From NCBI RefSeq assembly GCF_008244685.1, contig NZ_VTFT01000003.1, forward strand, positions 124,001-188,000: a DNA stretch of 64,000 bases, read 5' to 3'. Source of the DNA: Luteimonas viscosa. GTDB lineage: Bacteria; Pseudomonadota; Gammaproteobacteria; Xanthomonadales; Xanthomonadaceae. Position numbers and translations under genes: made by a program. The notes beneath the pieces are model-generated. The model searched no databases. It was given only the letters and a program-made list of their open reading frames with translations, and was not told the DNA's origin. This document shows, one piece after another, positions 1 through 9,496 of this stretch; positions within the stretch are counted from its first letter, which is position 1; every line of letters begins with the position of its first letter.

Positions 1-899
1 TGGAACATCGCGCCGAGCACCCGCTCCGTGCCCTCCAGCGCGCCGAAGGTCGCGGGGTTGTGCCATTCGTAGGCGGCGATCAGCGTCGCGCCGCCGACCA
101 CCAGCAGCGCGGTACCCTGGAGCGTGAGCCGCGTGTGCACGGACCAGCGTCGCCAGTCGAGCGGGCGACGGCGCAGCTCGCTGAGCACCGGGAAACCCAG
201 GCCGCCGAGCAACACCGCCAGGGTGAGCGGAACGATCACCAGCGCATCGCCCGCCCACGTGGTCAGGCTGTCGGAACGGGTCGAGAAGCCCGCGTTGTTG
301 AACGCGGACACGGCATGGAACAAGCCCTCCCACAACGCCTGGCCCCAGGGCGCGCCGTGCGCGAAGTGGAAGCGCAGTGTCAGCGCGAGGGTGGTGGCGC
401 CCTCGACCACGAGGGTGACCAGCACCACGATGCGCAGCACGTCGCGCACGTTGCCGAGCGATACCTCGCGGGTCTCCGCCTGCGCCGCCAGGCGCGATTC
501 CAGTCCCAGCCTGCCGGCCACCAGCAGCCCGAGCAGGGTGGCGCCGGTCATGATGCCGAGGCCGCCGGCCTGGAACAGGCCGAGGATGATCCACTGGCCG
601 AACGTGGACCAGTAGACGGGCGTGTCGACCACCACCAGCCCGGTCACGCAGACCGCGGAGGTGGAGGTGAACAGGGCCGTGAGCAGCGGCGCCCCGACGC
701 CGGCGTTGCGCGCGGCGGGCAGCATCAGCAGCGCCGTGCCGATCGAGATCAGGACCAGGAACCCGAGCGGCACGAGCCGCGCGGGATGGCGAATGCCCTT
801 GCGCAAGGCGGACTCCGGCGCGGGAACGGGCCGCGTCGGCGCGCATTGTGCCACCGACGGTCGCGTGCACGTCGCCACTGGAGGGGTCCGCGCCGTCAT
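1..899 (-). CDS. TrkH/KtrB-family potassium uptake membrane subunit (3' end beyond left edge)
   Basis: Integral membrane subunit of a TrkH/KtrB potassium transporter, which moves K+ across the inner membrane, usually with a cytosolic TrkA/KtrA gating subunit. Translating the minus strand from ATG at 899 gives about 299 residues before the window ends. Two selectivity-filter-like loops are visible, SAVCVTGL after the first hydrophobic segment and [11 protein letters not shown] near the middle, with strongly hydrophobic segments between them. The stretch [19 protein letters not shown] is typical of the KtrB branch. The first 35 or so residues look non-conserved, so the real start could be the internal TTG at ESALRKG. 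The gene diverges from the flavin oxidoreductase at 1058. Family assignment is firm; choosing between Trk and Ktr would need the missing C-terminus and the partner gene. Confidence 0.85.
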   Translation of the reverse strand, partial: MTARTPPVATCTRPSVAQCAPTRPVPAPESALRKGIRHPARLVPLGFLVLISIGTALLMLPAARNAGVGAPLLTALFTSTSAVCVTGLVVVDTPVYWSTFGQWIILGLFQAGGLGIMTGATLLGLLVAGRLGLESRLAAQAETREVSLGNVRDVLRIVVLVTLVVEGATTLALTLRFHFAHGAPWGQALWEGLFHAVSAFNNAGFSTRSDSLTTWAGDALVIVPLTLAVLLGGLGFPVLSELRRRPLDWRRWSVHTRLTLQGTALLVVGGATLIAAYEWHNPATFGALEGTERVLGAMF

Positions 900-1057
900 C
901 GGCCGCTCGCAGCGTGCCGGCGCATGCTGCTACGTGCGCGCGTGTCGGATGCGACGCCGTCGAGCGCGGGCATCCCGGCCGGACGGGGCCGCCACTGCGA
1001 CGCGATCTCCAGTCGATCCGCATTGGAAACGGCCGCGGGTTGCCCCATGTCTGGTCC

Positions 1058-2065
1058 ATGACGACCTCCGGACCCGCCCCCGTCCCGTATTCCCTGCTCG
1101 ACCTCGCGCCGGTCTGCGAAGGCAGCACCCCCGCGCAGGCGTTCGCGAATTCGCTCGATCTCGCGCGCCTGGCCGAGTCGCTCGGCTATACCCGCTACTG
1201 GCTGGCCGAGCACCACAACATGCCGGGCATCGCCAGCGCCGCCACGGCGGTGCTGATCGGGCACATCGCCGGGGGCACCTCGACCATCCGGGTCGGATCG
1301 GGCGGGGTGATGCTGCCCAACCACGCGCCGCTGCAGGTGGCCGAGCAGTTCGGCACGCTGGCCTCGCTGCATCCGGGCCGCATCGACCTGGGCCTCGGTC
1401 GCGCGCCGGGCACCGACCAGCCCACCACGCGCGCGTTGCGCCGCTACTACGCCGGCGCCGACGCGTTTCCGTCGGACGTCGCGGAACTGCTGCGCTATTT
1501 CGAACCCGCGCAGCCCGGGCAGCCGGTGCAGGCGGTGCCGGGCGCGGGCGTCGACGTGCCGGTCTGGATCCTCGGTTCGAGCCTGTTCGGCGCGCAGCTC
1601 GCTGCGGCGATGGGCCTGCCGTATGCGTTCGCCTCGCATTTCTCGCCGGCGGCGATGACCGAAGCGCTTGCGCTCTACCATCGCGACTTCAAGCCCTCCC
1701 GCCGCCTGCGCGCGCCCTACGCGATGTTGGCGCTGAACGTGGTCGCGGCCGACACGCGCGCGCAGGCGCAACGCCTGTTCACCACCCAGCAGCAGAGTTT
1801 CGTGCGCCTGCGGCGCGGCGCGCCCGGGCTGATCCCGCCGCCGATCGACGACATCGAGGCGTTCTGGACGCCGCAGGAAAAGGCGATGGTCGAACAGGCG
1901 CTTGCGTGTGCGGTCGTCGGCGACGCCGCCGACGTGCGCGAGGGCATCGCGGAATTCGCGGCGCGGCATCGCCCCGACGAACTGATGCTGACCGCCAACA
2001 TCTTCGACCACGCCGCACGGCGCCATTCGTTCGCGCTCGCGGCCGAAGCGTTCCGGGCCCGCTAG
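1058..2065 (+). CDS. LLM-class flavin-dependent oxidoreductase (bacterial luciferase-like)
   Basis: Predicted FMN-dependent monooxygenase of the bacterial luciferase-like superfamily (YhbW/MsnO8-like group), cytosolic, substrate unknown. The 335-residue product begins [20 protein letters not shown]. It carries the family landmarks [19 protein letters not shown], then [15 protein letters not shown], then [16 protein letters not shown], and later WILGSS and [10 protein letters not shown], all expected of a TIM-barrel flavin enzyme of this length. The reading frame is open further upstream to 848, but that part overlaps the opposing potassium transporter and has no family similarity, so the ATG at 1058 is preferred. 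It stands alone, followed by 240 bp before the nap operon. No physiological link to nitrate reduction is evident. Confidence 0.88.
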   Translation: MTTSGPAPVPYSLLDLAPVCEGSTPAQAFANSLDLARLAESLGYTRYWLAEHHNMPGIASAATAVLIGHIAGGTSTIRVGSGGVMLPNHAPLQVAEQFGTLASLHPGRIDLGLGRAPGTDQPTTRALRRYYAGADAFPSDVAELLRYFEPAQPGQPVQAVPGAGVDVPVWILGSSLFGAQLAAAMGLPYAFASHFSPAAMTEALALYHRDFKPSRRLRAPYAMLALNVVAADTRAQAQRLFTTQQQSFVRLRRGAPGLIPPPIDDIEAFWTPQEKAMVEQALACAVVGDAADVREGIAEFAARHRPDELMLTANIFDHAARRHSFALAAEAFRAR

Positions 2066-2122
2066 CCGCGCGATGCGATCGTCCACACGTCGCACGGTGT
2101 CGCATGCGCGCTGACGGACCGC

Positions 2123-2167
2123 GCGATGACGCACCGTGCGATGACGCACCGTGCGATGACGCAATGC
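2123..2167. repeat. 15-bp tandem repeat, three units
   Basis: Unit GCGATGACGCACCGT is present exactly at 2123-2137 and 2138-2152, with a third diverged copy at 2153-2167. It lies in the gap between the flavin oxidoreductase and napE. No function is evident. It is short and probably a replication-slippage product. Confidence 0.75.
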
Positions 2168-2308
2168 ACGATGGCGGCGGCATGACCGTCGCAGCGTGAC
2201 CGCCGTCGCTGTCGTGCGTGCCCACCGTCGGCCATGCTTGGACGCGGCGCCTTCGACGGGTTAGGGTAGGCGCCTGCAAGCCAGGTTCTCCACCGGGAGC
2301 GGTGCGCC

Positions 2309-2476
2309 TTGGATCCGAAGGCCGGACAGCCGAGCAAGCGACGGGAACTGATCCTGTTCCTGTTCATCACAGTGGTGCTGTTCCCGCTGCTGGCGGTGAT
2401 GATCGTCGGCGGCTACGGGTTCGCCGTCTGGATCTGGCAGATGATCGCCGGGCCGCCCGGGCCACCGGGGATCTGA
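2309..2476 (+). CDS. napE: NapE, small membrane protein of periplasmic nitrate reductase operon
   Basis: A 55-residue single-span membrane protein. After a polar start (DPKAGQPSKRRE) comes one hydrophobic helix, LILFLFITVVLFPLLAVMIV, then YGFAVWIWQM. This is the NapE pattern: a short basic N-terminus, one transmembrane segment and a W-rich tail. The only in-frame start is TTG at 2309, preceded by GGGAG at 2295-2299. It heads the nap operon, about 200 bp before napD. NapE is common in nap operons but its function is not settled; assistance in membrane anchoring or assembly is often suggested. The gene is short and easily missed because of the TTG start. Identification rests on context plus topology. 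Confidence 0.8.
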   Translation: MDPKAGQPSKRRELILFLFITVVLFPLLAVMIVGGYGFAVWIWQMIAGPPGPPGI

Positions 2477-2677
2477 AGGGCGTGGACCTGCCTGCGCCCG
2501 TTCGCAACTGTCGGATCGCCCGCCTGGCCTCGCTGCCTCGATGCATGGGTGCCGGTCCGCGGCTGCGCGCGACGCGAACCCCGGCCGAGGTCACGCTGAC
2601 CGGTGCGCGTGTCGTCCATGCGCCCGGTCGTCCTCCCGATGGCGATTCGTCGGCGACGCGGCCGAAGGCGGCGCCCG

Positions 2678-2980
2678 ATGCCTGATACCGCGCGCGAATG
2701 GCATGTCGCCAGCCTGGTGGTCCGCCACCGGCCCGATGCGATCGCCGCGCTCGCGACCACCATCGGTGCGGCCGAGGGGCTCGAACTGGCGCTGCAGGAC
2801 CAGACCCGCAGCGTGCTCGTGCAGGAAAGCGACGGCACCGCCGGACTGATGCGCAGCATCGACCTGCTCAACGCCGTGCCCGGCGTGTACGCCGTCAACC
2901 TCGTCTACCACCACGTCGAGCCGCAGGCGCCGCCAGGCCCGGCCGTCGCGCCGCCCGAACCACAGGAACCGCCACGATGA
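2678..2980 (+). CDS. napD: NapD, chaperone for NapA maturation
   Basis: Cytosolic ferredoxin-fold chaperone that binds the NapA Tat signal peptide and delays export until the molybdenum cofactor is inserted. The 100-residue product begins [20 protein letters not shown], matching the NapD N-terminal pattern (H-V-x-S-L-V-V). It also has [22 protein letters not shown], the usual C-terminal NapD motif with L-P/V-G-V near the end. The last 20 residues are proline-rich and not conserved. GAAGG at 2663-2667 is a plausible ribosome binding site for the ATG at 2678. The stop overlaps the napA start (ATGA), suggesting translational coupling of chaperone and client. The 200 bp between napE and napD hold no recognisable gene; napF is absent. 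Confidence 0.9.
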   Translation: MPDTAREWHVASLVVRHRPDAIAALATTIGAAEGLELALQDQTRSVLVQESDGTAGLMRSIDLLNAVPGVYAVNLVYHHVEPQAPPGPAVAPPEPQEPPR

Positions 2981-5478
2981 GCACCAGCCGCCGCGATTTC
3001 ATCCGCAACAGTGCCATCGCCAGTGCCGCCGTCGCCGCGGGACTGCCGCTGCCCGCGCAGGTCGCCGACGCGGTGGTGGAAGGCGAGGGGCAGCTCAAGT
3101 GGAGCAAGGCGCCGTGCCGCTACTGCGGCACCGGCTGCGGCATCAACGTCGCGGTCCACAACGGCCGCGTCGTGGCCACGCATGGCGACGTGCATGCCGA
3201 GGTCAACCGCGGCCTCAACTGCGTCAAGGGCTATTTCCTGTCGAAGGTGATGTACGGGGTGGACCGCCTGACCACGCCGCTGCTGCGCAAGAAGGACGGC
3301 GTCTACGACAAGCAGGGCGACTTCACCCCGGTGAGCTGGAACGAGGCCTTCGACGTGATGGCGGAGAAGTTCCGGGCCGTGCTCAAGGCCAAGGGCGGCG
3401 ACGGCATCGGCATGTTCGGTTCCGGCCAGTGGACGGTGTGGGAGGGTTATGCGGCGAACAAGCTGATGAAGGCCGGGTTCCGCAGCAACCACATCGATCC
3501 CAACGCACGCCACTGCATGGCATCCGCCGTCACCGGCTTCATGCGCACCTTCGGCATGGACGAACCGATGGGCTGCTACGACGACATCGAGGCGGCGGAC
3601 GCGTTCGTGCTCTGGGGCTCGAACATGGCCGAGATGCACCCGATCCTGTGGACCCGGGTCACCGACCGGCGGCTGTCGCATCCGCACGTCAAGGTCGCGG
3701 TGCTGTCCACGTTCGAGCACCGCAGCTTCGACCTGGCCGACATCCCGATGGTCTTCAGGCCGCAGACCGACCTGGTGATCCTCAACTACATCGCCAACCA
3801 CATCATCCGCACGGGCAGGGTCAATCGCGAGTTCGTCGACAGGCACACCAGCTTCAAGCGCGGCAACGACGACATCGGCTACGGCCTGCGCCCGGAGCAC
3901 CCGCTGCAGGTCCAGGCGAAGAATGCCGACGACCCCAATGGCGGCACGCCGATCGACTTCGACGCGTTCGCGCGCTTCGTCGCGCCGTACACGCTCGAGC
4001 GCGCGGTGGAGATGACGGGCGTGGAGCGCGGCTGGCTGGAGAAGCTGGCCGAGCTCTACGCGGATCCGAAGGTCAAGGTGATGTCCTTCTGGACCATGGG
4101 CTTCAACCAGCACACGCGCGGCACCTGGGCCAACAACATGGTCTACAACATCCACCTGCTGACCGGGAAGATCGCAACGCCAGGCAACAGCCCGTTCTCG
4201 CTGACCGGGCAGCCCTCGGCCTGCGGCACCGCGCGCGAGGTCGGCACCTTCAGCCACCGCCTGCCGGCGGACATGGTGGTGACCAATCCCAGGCACCGCG
4301 CCATGGCCGAGGAGATCTGGAAGGTCCCGCCCGGCACCATCAAGGACAAGATCGGCTATCACGCGGTCGAGCAGAACCGTGCGCTCAAGGACGGCAAGCT
4401 CAACGCCTACTGGGTGCAGGTCAACAACAACATGCAGGCGGCGGCGAACATGCTGGAGGAGGGGTATCCGGGCTACCGAAACCCCGACAACTTCATCGTC
4501 GTCTCCGATGCCTACCCCACGGTGACCTGCCAGGCCGCCGACCTGATCCTGCCGACGGCGATGTGGGTGGAGAAGGAGGGCGCCTACGGCAATGCCGAAC
4601 GGCGCACGCATTTCTGGCACCAGCTGGTCGATGCCCCCGGCGAAGCGAAATCGGACCTGTGGCAGCTGATGGAGTTCTCCAAGCGCTTCACCACCGACGA
4701 GTGCTGGCCCGCCGAGACGCTGGCGGCCCATCCCGATTTCAGGGGCAAGACCCTGTTCGAGGTGCTGTTCCGCAACGGCAAGGTCGATGCGTTCGGCGTG
4801 GACCAGATCGAGGCCGGCTACGCCAACCACGAGGCGGACGCCTTCGGGTTCTACGTGCAGAAGGGCCTGTTCGAGGAGTACGCCGAGTTCGGCCGCGGCC
4901 ACGCCCACGACCTGGCGCCGTTCGACACCTACCACCAGGTCCGCGGCCTGCGCTGGCCGGTGGTGGACGGCAAGGAGACCCTGTGGCGCTACCGCGAGGG
5001 CGCCGACCCCTACGTCAAGCCCGGCACCGGCTTCGAGTTCTACGGCTATCCGGACGGCCGGGCGGTGATCTGGGCCTTGCCCTACGAACCGCCGGCCGAG
5101 TCGCCGGACGACGAGTACGACCTGTGGCTGGTCACTGGCCGCGTGCTCGAGCACTGGCATTCGGGCTCGATGACCGGGCGCATCCCCGAGCTCTACCGCA
5201 GCTTCCCCTCGGCGGTGGTGTTCATGCATCCGGACGATGCGCGTGAGCGCGGCTTCAAGCGAGGCGACGAGGTGTCGGTGGCCTCGCGCCGCGGCGCGAT
5301 GCGCACGCGGGTGGAGACGCGCGGCCGCAACCGCATGCCGCGCGGCGTGATCTTCGTGCCCTGGTTCGACGCCGCGCAGCTGATCAACAAGGTGACGCTC
5401 GACGCGACCGATCCCATCTCCAAGCAGACCGACTTCAAGAAATGCGCCGCGCGGGTCGTGGCGGTGGGAGGGGCCTGA
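2977..5478 (+). CDS. napA: NapA, periplasmic nitrate reductase catalytic subunit
   Basis: Molybdopterin-bis-MGD enzyme that reduces nitrate to nitrite in the periplasm. It is 833 residues, normal for NapA. The N-terminus [20 protein letters not shown] is a Tat signal with the twin-arginine motif SRRDFIR. The [4Fe-4S] ligands are Cys47, Cys50, Cys54 and Cys82 (C-x2-C-x3-C-x27-C). Cys180 in NARHCMASA is the expected molybdenum ligand. The central molybdopterin oxidoreductase domain and the C-terminal molydopterin-binding domain (from about [15 protein letters not shown]) are intact, ending with the NapA-type [11 protein letters not shown]. The ATG at 2977 overlaps the napD stop and supplies the Tat signal; upstream in-frame codons belong to the napD region in another frame. 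Confidence 0.97.
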   Translation: MSTSRRDFIRNSAIASAAVAAGLPLPAQVADAVVEGEGQLKWSKAPCRYCGTGCGINVAVHNGRVVATHGDVHAEVNRGLNCVKGYFLSKVMYGVDRLTTPLLRKKDGVYDKQGDFTPVSWNEAFDVMAEKFRAVLKAKGGDGIGMFGSGQWTVWEGYAANKLMKAGFRSNHIDPNARHCMASAVTGFMRTFGMDEPMGCYDDIEAADAFVLWGSNMAEMHPILWTRVTDRRLSHPHVKVAVLSTFEHRSFDLADIPMVFRPQTDLVILNYIANHIIRTGRVNREFVDRHTSFKRGNDDIGYGLRPEHPLQVQAKNADDPNGGTPIDFDAFARFVAPYTLERAVEMTGVERGWLEKLAELYADPKVKVMSFWTMGFNQHTRGTWANNMVYNIHLLTGKIATPGNSPFSLTGQPSACGTAREVGTFSHRLPADMVVTNPRHRAMAEEIWKVPPGTIKDKIGYHAVEQNRALKDGKLNAYWVQVNNNMQAAANMLEEGYPGYRNPDNFIVVSDAYPTVTCQAADLILPTAMWVEKEGAYGNAERRTHFWHQLVDAPGEAKSDLWQLMEFSKRFTTDECWPAETLAAHPDFRGKTLFEVLFRNGKVDAFGVDQIEAGYANHEADAFGFYVQKGLFEEYAEFGRGHAHDLAPFDTYHQVRGLRWPVVDGKETLWRYREGADPYVKPGTGFEFYGYPDGRAVIWALPYEPPAESPDDEYDLWLVTGRVLEHWHSGSMTGRIPELYRSFPSAVVFMHPDDARERGFKRGDEVSVASRRGAMRTRVETRGRNRMPRGVIFVPWFDAAQLINKVTLDATDPISKQTDFKKCAARVVAVGGA

Positions 5479-5479
5479 C

Positions 5480-5992
5480 ATGCGCGCGATCCTGCTGCTG
5501 TTGCTCCTGCCCGTGCTGCTGGCCTGCGGCCGCGATCGGGATCCGCGTCCGCAGGTGGTGGCGCCGGCGCCCGAGGTCGGCGCGCGCGGCAATCCGGCGC
5601 AGGACATCGACGGGCTGCGCCGGCATGTGCCGATCACCAGCGAGATCACGCCGCTGCCGATGGCCAACCCCGAGAACTTCGACATCCGTCGCGGCCGCGC
5701 CTATCCGATGCAGCCGCCGACGATCCCGCACAGCATCGACGGCTACCAGGTCGACCTCAACTCGAACCGCTGCATGCTCTGCCACGCGCGCAGCACCGCC
5801 GCCCAGTTCCAGGCGCCGGAGGTCAGCGTGACCCACTACATGGACCGCAACGACCAGTTCCTGGCCGAGATCTCGCCGCGACGCTACTTCTGCGTGCAGT
5901 GCCACGTGGTGCAGACCAACGCGCAGCCGCTGGTGGCCAACGGCTTCCGCGACATCGACAGCCTGCTGCGGTCGGAGCGCGAGCTGCAATGA
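5480..5992 (+). CDS. napB: NapB, dihaem cytochrome c electron-transfer subunit
   Basis: Small electron-transfer subunit that passes electrons from NapC to NapA. The 170-residue product has two haem-binding motifs, CMLCH at residues 98-102 and CVQCH at 138-142. The usual NapB surroundings are present: [12 protein letters not shown] before the first and [21 protein letters not shown] before the second. The signal sequence is short and leucine-rich and ends LLACG, a possible lipobox with Cys16. NapB of enterobacteria is a soluble periplasmic protein, so this copy may be membrane-tethered. It starts 1 bp after the napA stop and ends overlapping napC. Confidence 0.95.
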   Translation: MRAILLLLLLPVLLACGRDRDPRPQVVAPAPEVGARGNPAQDIDGLRRHVPITSEITPLPMANPENFDIRRGRAYPMQPPTIPHSIDGYQVDLNSNRCMLCHARSTAAQFQAPEVSVTHYMDRNDQFLAEISPRRYFCVQCHVVQTNAQPLVANGFRDIDSLLRSERELQ

Positions 5993-6630
5993 GGCTCTTG
6001 CGCCGTATCGCGGACGTGCTGCGCACCTTCTGGCGCCAGTTCAACGCGCCGGCGCGGTACCTGAGCCTGGGCTTCCTGACGCTCGGCGGGTTCCTGGCCG
6101 GCGTCATGTTCTGGGGCGGCTTCAACACCGCGCTGGAGATCACCAACACCGAGGAGTTCTGCACCAGCTGCCACGAGATGCGCGACAACGTGTTCGAGGA
6201 ACTCAAGACCACGATCCACTACAGCAACCGCTCGGGCGTGCGCGCGACCTGTCCCGACTGCCACGTGCCGCACGACTGGACCGACAAGATCGCGCGCAAG
6301 ATGCAGGCGTCCAAGGAGGTCTGGGGCAACATCTTCGGCACCATCAACACCCGCGAGAAGTTCCTCGACCAGCGCCTGGTGCTGGCCACCCACGAATGGT
6401 CGCGGCTCAAGGCCAACGACTCGCTGGAATGCCGCAACTGCCACGACTACGACTCGATGGACCTGACCCGACAGGCCAGTCGGGCCGCCAGGACCCACCG
6501 CACCTTCCTGGCCACGGGCGAGGCGACCTGCATCGACTGCCACAAGGGCATCGCCCACAGGCTGCCGGACATGACCGGGGTGCCCCAGGGCGTGCAGGCG
6601 CTGCCGGCCGAGGACGCCGCGACCCACTGA
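5989..6630 (+). CDS. napC: NapC, tetrahaem membrane quinol dehydrogenase
   Basis: NapC/NirT-family cytochrome c that oxidises quinol and passes electrons to NapB. The 213-residue product has one N-terminal membrane anchor ([19 protein letters not shown]) and four haem motifs: CTSCH from residue 58, CPDCH from 88, CRNCH from 148 and CIDCH from 181. The spacing and the [12 protein letters not shown] stretch after the first haem match NapC. The ATG at 5989 overlaps the napB stop (ATGA). An earlier in-frame start (5899) would lie inside napB and lacks family similarity. This is the last nap gene: napG and napH, the menaquinol-linked alternative, are absent, so NapC should be the sole electron entry point. 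Confidence 0.95.
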   Translation: MRLLRRIADVLRTFWRQFNAPARYLSLGFLTLGGFLAGVMFWGGFNTALEITNTEEFCTSCHEMRDNVFEELKTTIHYSNRSGVRATCPDCHVPHDWTDKIARKMQASKEVWGNIFGTINTREKFLDQRLVLATHEWSRLKANDSLECRNCHDYDSMDLTRQASRAARTHRTFLATGEATCIDCHKGIAHRLPDMTGVPQGVQALPAEDAATH

Positions 6631-6703
6631 TGCCGCTGTGACGGCCCCGCCCGGCGCGTCCGTCGACGGTGCGCCGGCCGGGGTGCCATGCGACCATAGC
6701 GGC

Positions 6704-7744
6704 ATGGAAGAGCAACGCATCATCGCCGCCGGCGCGACCCGCGAGGACGACGCCATCGAGGCGAGCATCCGGCCCCGGCGGCTCGACGAGTACCTCGGCC
6801 AGCAGCCGGTGCGCGAGCAGATGTCGATCTACATCGAGGCCGCCAGGGGCCGGGCCGAAGCGCTCGACCACGTGCTGATCTTCGGCCCGCCGGGCCTGGG
6901 CAAGACCACGCTCAGCCACGTGATCGCCAACGAGCTGGGGGTGAACCTGCGGGTGACCTCGGGGCCGGTGATCGAGAAGGCCGGCGACCTCGCCGCGCTG
7001 CTCACCAACCTGCAGCCGCACGACGTGCTGTTCATCGACGAGATCCACCGCCTCTCGCCGGTGGTCGAGGAGGTGCTGTACCCGGCGATGGAGGATTTCC
7101 AGCTCGACATCATGATCGGCGAGGGTCCCGCCGCGCGTTCGATCAAGATCGACCTGCCGCCCTTCACCCTGATCGGCGCCACCACCCGCGCCGGCCTGCT
7201 GACCGCGCCGCTGCGCGACCGCTTCGGCATCGTCCAGCGGCTGGAGTTCTACAGCGCCGAGGAGCTGGCGCGGATCGTGCGCCGCGCCGCGCGGATCCTC
7301 GGCATCGACTGCGTCGACGAGGGCGCGGTGGAGATCGCGCGGCGTTCGCGCGGCACGCCACGCATCGCCAACCGCCTGCTGCGGCGGGTCCGCGACTACG
7401 CCCAGGTCCGGGCCGAGGGACGCATCGACCTCGCGATCGCCGATGCCGCGATGAAGATGCTCAAGGTCGACCCGGAAGGCTTCGACGAGCTCGACCGGCG
7501 CCTGCTCAACCTCATCATCGAGAACTTCGACGGCGGCCCGGTGGGCGTCGATTCGTTGGCCGCGGCCCTGAGCGAGGAGCGCGGCACGCTCGAGGACGTG
7601 ATCGAGCCCTACCTGATCCAGCAGGGCTTCCTGGTCCGCACCGCGCGCGGCCGGATGGCGACGGTCAAGGCCTGGCGGCACCTCGGGCTGAAGCCCAGGC
7701 GGGATTCGGAATTGGGGATTGGGGATCCGGAGGGGTTGTTCTGA
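6704..7744 (+). CDS. ruvB: RuvB, Holliday junction branch-migration ATPase
   Basis: Hexameric AAA+ motor of the RuvABC resolvasome that drives branch migration. It is 346 residues, the usual length. Visible are the Walker [10 protein letters not shown], the Walker [10 protein letters not shown], the sensor [18 protein letters not shown] and the winged-helix C-terminal region ([20 protein letters not shown], then [11 protein letters not shown]). The start at ATG 6704 matches the family N-terminus; 22 further codons are open upstream but are not conserved. The last 12 or so residues ([15 protein letters not shown]) are encoded by a GGGATTCGGAATTGGGGATT repeat arm, not by family sequence. ruvB normally follows ruvC-ruvA; here the nap operon precedes it. 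Confidence 0.97.
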   Translation: MEEQRIIAAGATREDDAIEASIRPRRLDEYLGQQPVREQMSIYIEAARGRAEALDHVLIFGPPGLGKTTLSHVIANELGVNLRVTSGPVIEKAGDLAALLTNLQPHDVLFIDEIHRLSPVVEEVLYPAMEDFQLDIMIGEGPAARSIKIDLPPFTLIGATTRAGLLTAPLRDRFGIVQRLEFYSAEELARIVRRAARILGIDCVDEGAVEIARRSRGTPRIANRLLRRVRDYAQVRAEGRIDLAIADAAMKMLKVDPEGFDELDRRLLNLIIENFDGGPVGVDSLAAALSEERGTLEDVIEPYLIQQGFLVRTARGRMATVKAWRHLGLKPRRDSELGIGDPEGLF

Positions 7745-7830
7745 TGCGCGGCCAAGCTTCGACGCGGGCGTCGGACTCGCGAAGGCAGCGCTCTTGAGTT
7801 CCGAATCCCCCATCCCGAATCCCGAATCCC
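7701..7830. repeat. Inverted heptamer-repeat element across the ruvB-ybgC junction
   Basis: The left arm at 7701-7726 holds GGGATT/GGGGATT units. The right arm at 7799-7830 holds CCCGAAT units. GGGATTCGGAA at 7701-7711 is the exact reverse complement of TTCCGAATCCC at 7799-7809, so a hairpin with a loop of about 87 nt could form. The left arm encodes the RuvB tail, and the right arm encodes the first codons of the ybgC frame. The intervening segment holds the ruvB stop and the likely ybgC start. Confidence 0.7.
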
Positions 7831-8252
7831 GTGCGTTCAGCATCCCGACAAGGGTCTACTGGGAAGATACCGACGCCGGTGGTGTGGTCTATCACGCGCA
7901 GTACGTGGCGTTCCTCGAGCGCGCGCGCACCGAATGGGTGCGTGCGCTGGGGTACGGCCAGGACATGCTGCGCCTGTCGCACGATCTGGTGTTCGCGGTG
8001 CGGGCGATGCGGATCGATTTCCGCAGGCCCGCGCGGCTGGACGACGCGCTGCAGGTGACGGTGTCGCTGCGCCGCTGCCGTCATGCCAGCGTCGTCTTCG
8101 CGCAGTCGATCCTGCGCGACGGCGAACGCCTGCTCGACGCGGAGGTGCGGTGCGCGGCGCTGGACGCCTCGACGTTCCGTCCGCGCGCGATCCCCGAACC
8201 GCTGTACCAGCAATTGAACCGCCTCGTCGAACCCGGAGCCGAAGACGAATGA
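7794..8252 (+). CDS. ybgC: YbgC, acyl-CoA thioesterase of the Tol-Pal operon
   Basis: Hotdog-fold thioesterase that hydrolyses short acyl-CoA or acyl-ACP and is the usual first gene of tol-pal operons. The conserved 4-HBT region reads YWEDTDAGGVVYHAQYVAF, with the catalytic Asp in TDAGG, followed by LERARTEWVRALGY. The start is uncertain because the 5' end has been overwritten by a repeat arm. TTG at 7794, with GAAGG at 7781-7785, is the best candidate and gives 152 residues; ATG at 7719 inside ruvB would add 25 codons. The first 15 or so residues (SSESPIPNPESRAF) are repeat-encoded. The stop overlaps the tolQ start. Confidence 0.9.
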   Translation: MSSESPIPNPESRAFSIPTRVYWEDTDAGGVVYHAQYVAFLERARTEWVRALGYGQDMLRLSHDLVFAVRAMRIDFRRPARLDDALQVTVSLRRCRHASVVFAQSILRDGERLLDAEVRCAALDASTFRPRAIPEPLYQQLNRLVEPGAEDE

Positions 8253-9040
8253 CCCCCCTCGCGATGCTGCTGCAGGCCACCCAGATCGAGCCGCTGCCGG
8301 AAGAGGCCGCCGCGACCACCACGGCCCTGGCCGAGGGCGCGGACGCCGCGGCCGTCGCCGCCCACTCGGGCATCAACTACATCGACCTGATGCTCAAGGC
8401 CAGCCTGCCGGTGCAGTTGATCGTGCTGCTGCTGCTGGTCGGCTCGCTGATCAGCTGGGTGATCATCTTCCGCAAGGCGCGCATCTTCAAGCTCGCCAAC
8501 CGCGAGGCCGACGAGTTCGAGAGCCGGTTCTGGTCCGGCGCCGACCTCGGCAAGCTGTATTCGGCCGCCACCGACCGCAACCGCCGCGTCAGCGGCCTGG
8601 AGGCGATCTTCGAGGCGGGCTTCCGCGAGTACGCGCGGCTGCGCGAGAAGCGCGGGTTCGACGGCCGCGCCCAGCTCGAGGGGGCGCAACGCGCGATGCG
8701 GGTCAGCTACACGCGCGAGGTCGACCAGCTCGAACGCAACCTGGAGCTGCTCGCCAACATCGGTTCCACCGCGCCCTACGTCGGCCTGGTCGGCACGGTC
8801 TTCGGGATCATGGTCACCATGCACGACATGCTCAACAGCGGCGAGCAGACCGGCATCGCCGCGGTCGCCCCGGGCATTTCCGAGGCGCTGTTCGCGACCG
8901 CCATCGGCCTGTTCGTCGCGATCCCCGCGGTGTGGGCCTACAACCGCTTCACCATGCGCGTCGAGCGCCTCGCGGTGCGCTACGAGAGCTTCGCCGAGGA
9001 GTTCAGCACCATCCTGCAGCGCCAGGGTTCGATCGAGTAG
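8249..9040 (+). CDS. tolQ: TolQ, proton-channel subunit of the Tol-Pal system
   Basis: Inner-membrane MotA/TolQ/ExbB-family protein. With TolR it forms the proton-motive-force-driven motor that energises TolA and keeps the outer membrane constricted during division. It is 263 residues with three membrane segments: LIVLLLLVGSLISWVIIF near residue 55, then STAPYVGLVGTVFGIMVTM and ISEALFATAIGLFVAIPAVW in the C-terminal half. These carry the family Gly/Thr/Ala patterns. The first 45 residues are alanine-rich and variable. ATG at 8249 overlaps the ybgC stop (ATGA); the ATG at 8264 is an alternative. Confidence 0.96.
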   Translation: MTPLAMLLQATQIEPLPEEAAATTTALAEGADAAAVAAHSGINYIDLMLKASLPVQLIVLLLLVGSLISWVIIFRKARIFKLANREADEFESRFWSGADLGKLYSAATDRNRRVSGLEAIFEAGFREYARLREKRGFDGRAQLEGAQRAMRVSYTREVDQLERNLELLANIGSTAPYVGLVGTVFGIMVTMHDMLNSGEQTGIAAVAPGISEALFATAIGLFVAIPAVWAYNRFTMRVERLAVRYESFAEEFSTILQRQGSIE

Positions 9041-9052
9041 TCGGAGCGCCCC

Positions 9053-9496
9053 ATGGCCGGAAGCATCATCCACCGCAAGCGGCGCAAGCTGAAGTCCGAG
9101 ATCAACGTCGTGCCGTACATCGACGTGATGCTGGTGCTGCTGATCATCTTCATGGTGACCGCGCCGCTGCTCACCTTGAGCGTCGACGTCAAGCTGCCTT
9201 CCTCGACCGCGCGGGCGATGCAGGACCGCGAGGAGCCGGTGATCGTCATCGCCTATCCCGACGGCCGGCTGGGGCTGCAACTGCCCGGCGACGACAACCC
9301 GCGCGTGATCGACCGCGCGCAGATGGAGGCGATGCTGGCCCCGATCCGCGCCCAGCGCGGCAGCGATTTCCGGGTGATGGTCGCGGCACAGGGCGATGCC
9401 CCCTACCAGCGCGTGATCGACGCGATGGACGTGCTGCGCCGCGCGAACGTCAGCAACGTGGGCCTGTGGACCGACGCGGGGAGCGATGCACGCTGA
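9053..9496 (+). CDS. tolR: TolR, Tol-Pal motor component
   Basis: ExbD/TolR-family protein of 147 residues with one N-terminal membrane segment and a periplasmic domain. The motif EINVVPYIDVMLVLLIIFMV contains the conserved Asp of the transmembrane helix that couples to proton flow through TolQ. A short basic cytoplasmic leader (HRKRRKLKS) precedes it. The periplasmic part ends VSNVGLWTDA, typical of TolR. It starts 12 bp after tolQ and overlaps the tolA start by 11 bp, so the three are almost certainly co-translated. Confidence 0.96.
   Translation: MAGSIIHRKRRKLKSEINVVPYIDVMLVLLIIFMVTAPLLTLSVDVKLPSSTARAMQDREEPVIVIAYPDGRLGLQLPGDDNPRVIDRAQMEAMLAPIRAQRGSDFRVMVAAQGDAPYQRVIDAMDVLRRANVSNVGLWTDAGSDAR

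Noticed and set aside
60..1061. Long plus-strand open frame at the left edge
   Set aside because: It is antisense to the TrkH/KtrB gene and its translation is Gln/Arg/His-rich with no domain.
2477..2677. Possible napF in the gap between napE and napD
   Set aside because: No ferredoxin-type Cys clusters in any frame, and the gap is too short for NapF.
2905..5685. A 926-codon open frame on the minus strand across napA
   Set aside because: It is antisense to an unmistakable NapA. Its sequence is His/Arg/Val-rich low-complexity of the kind produced by the opposite strand of GC-rich genes.
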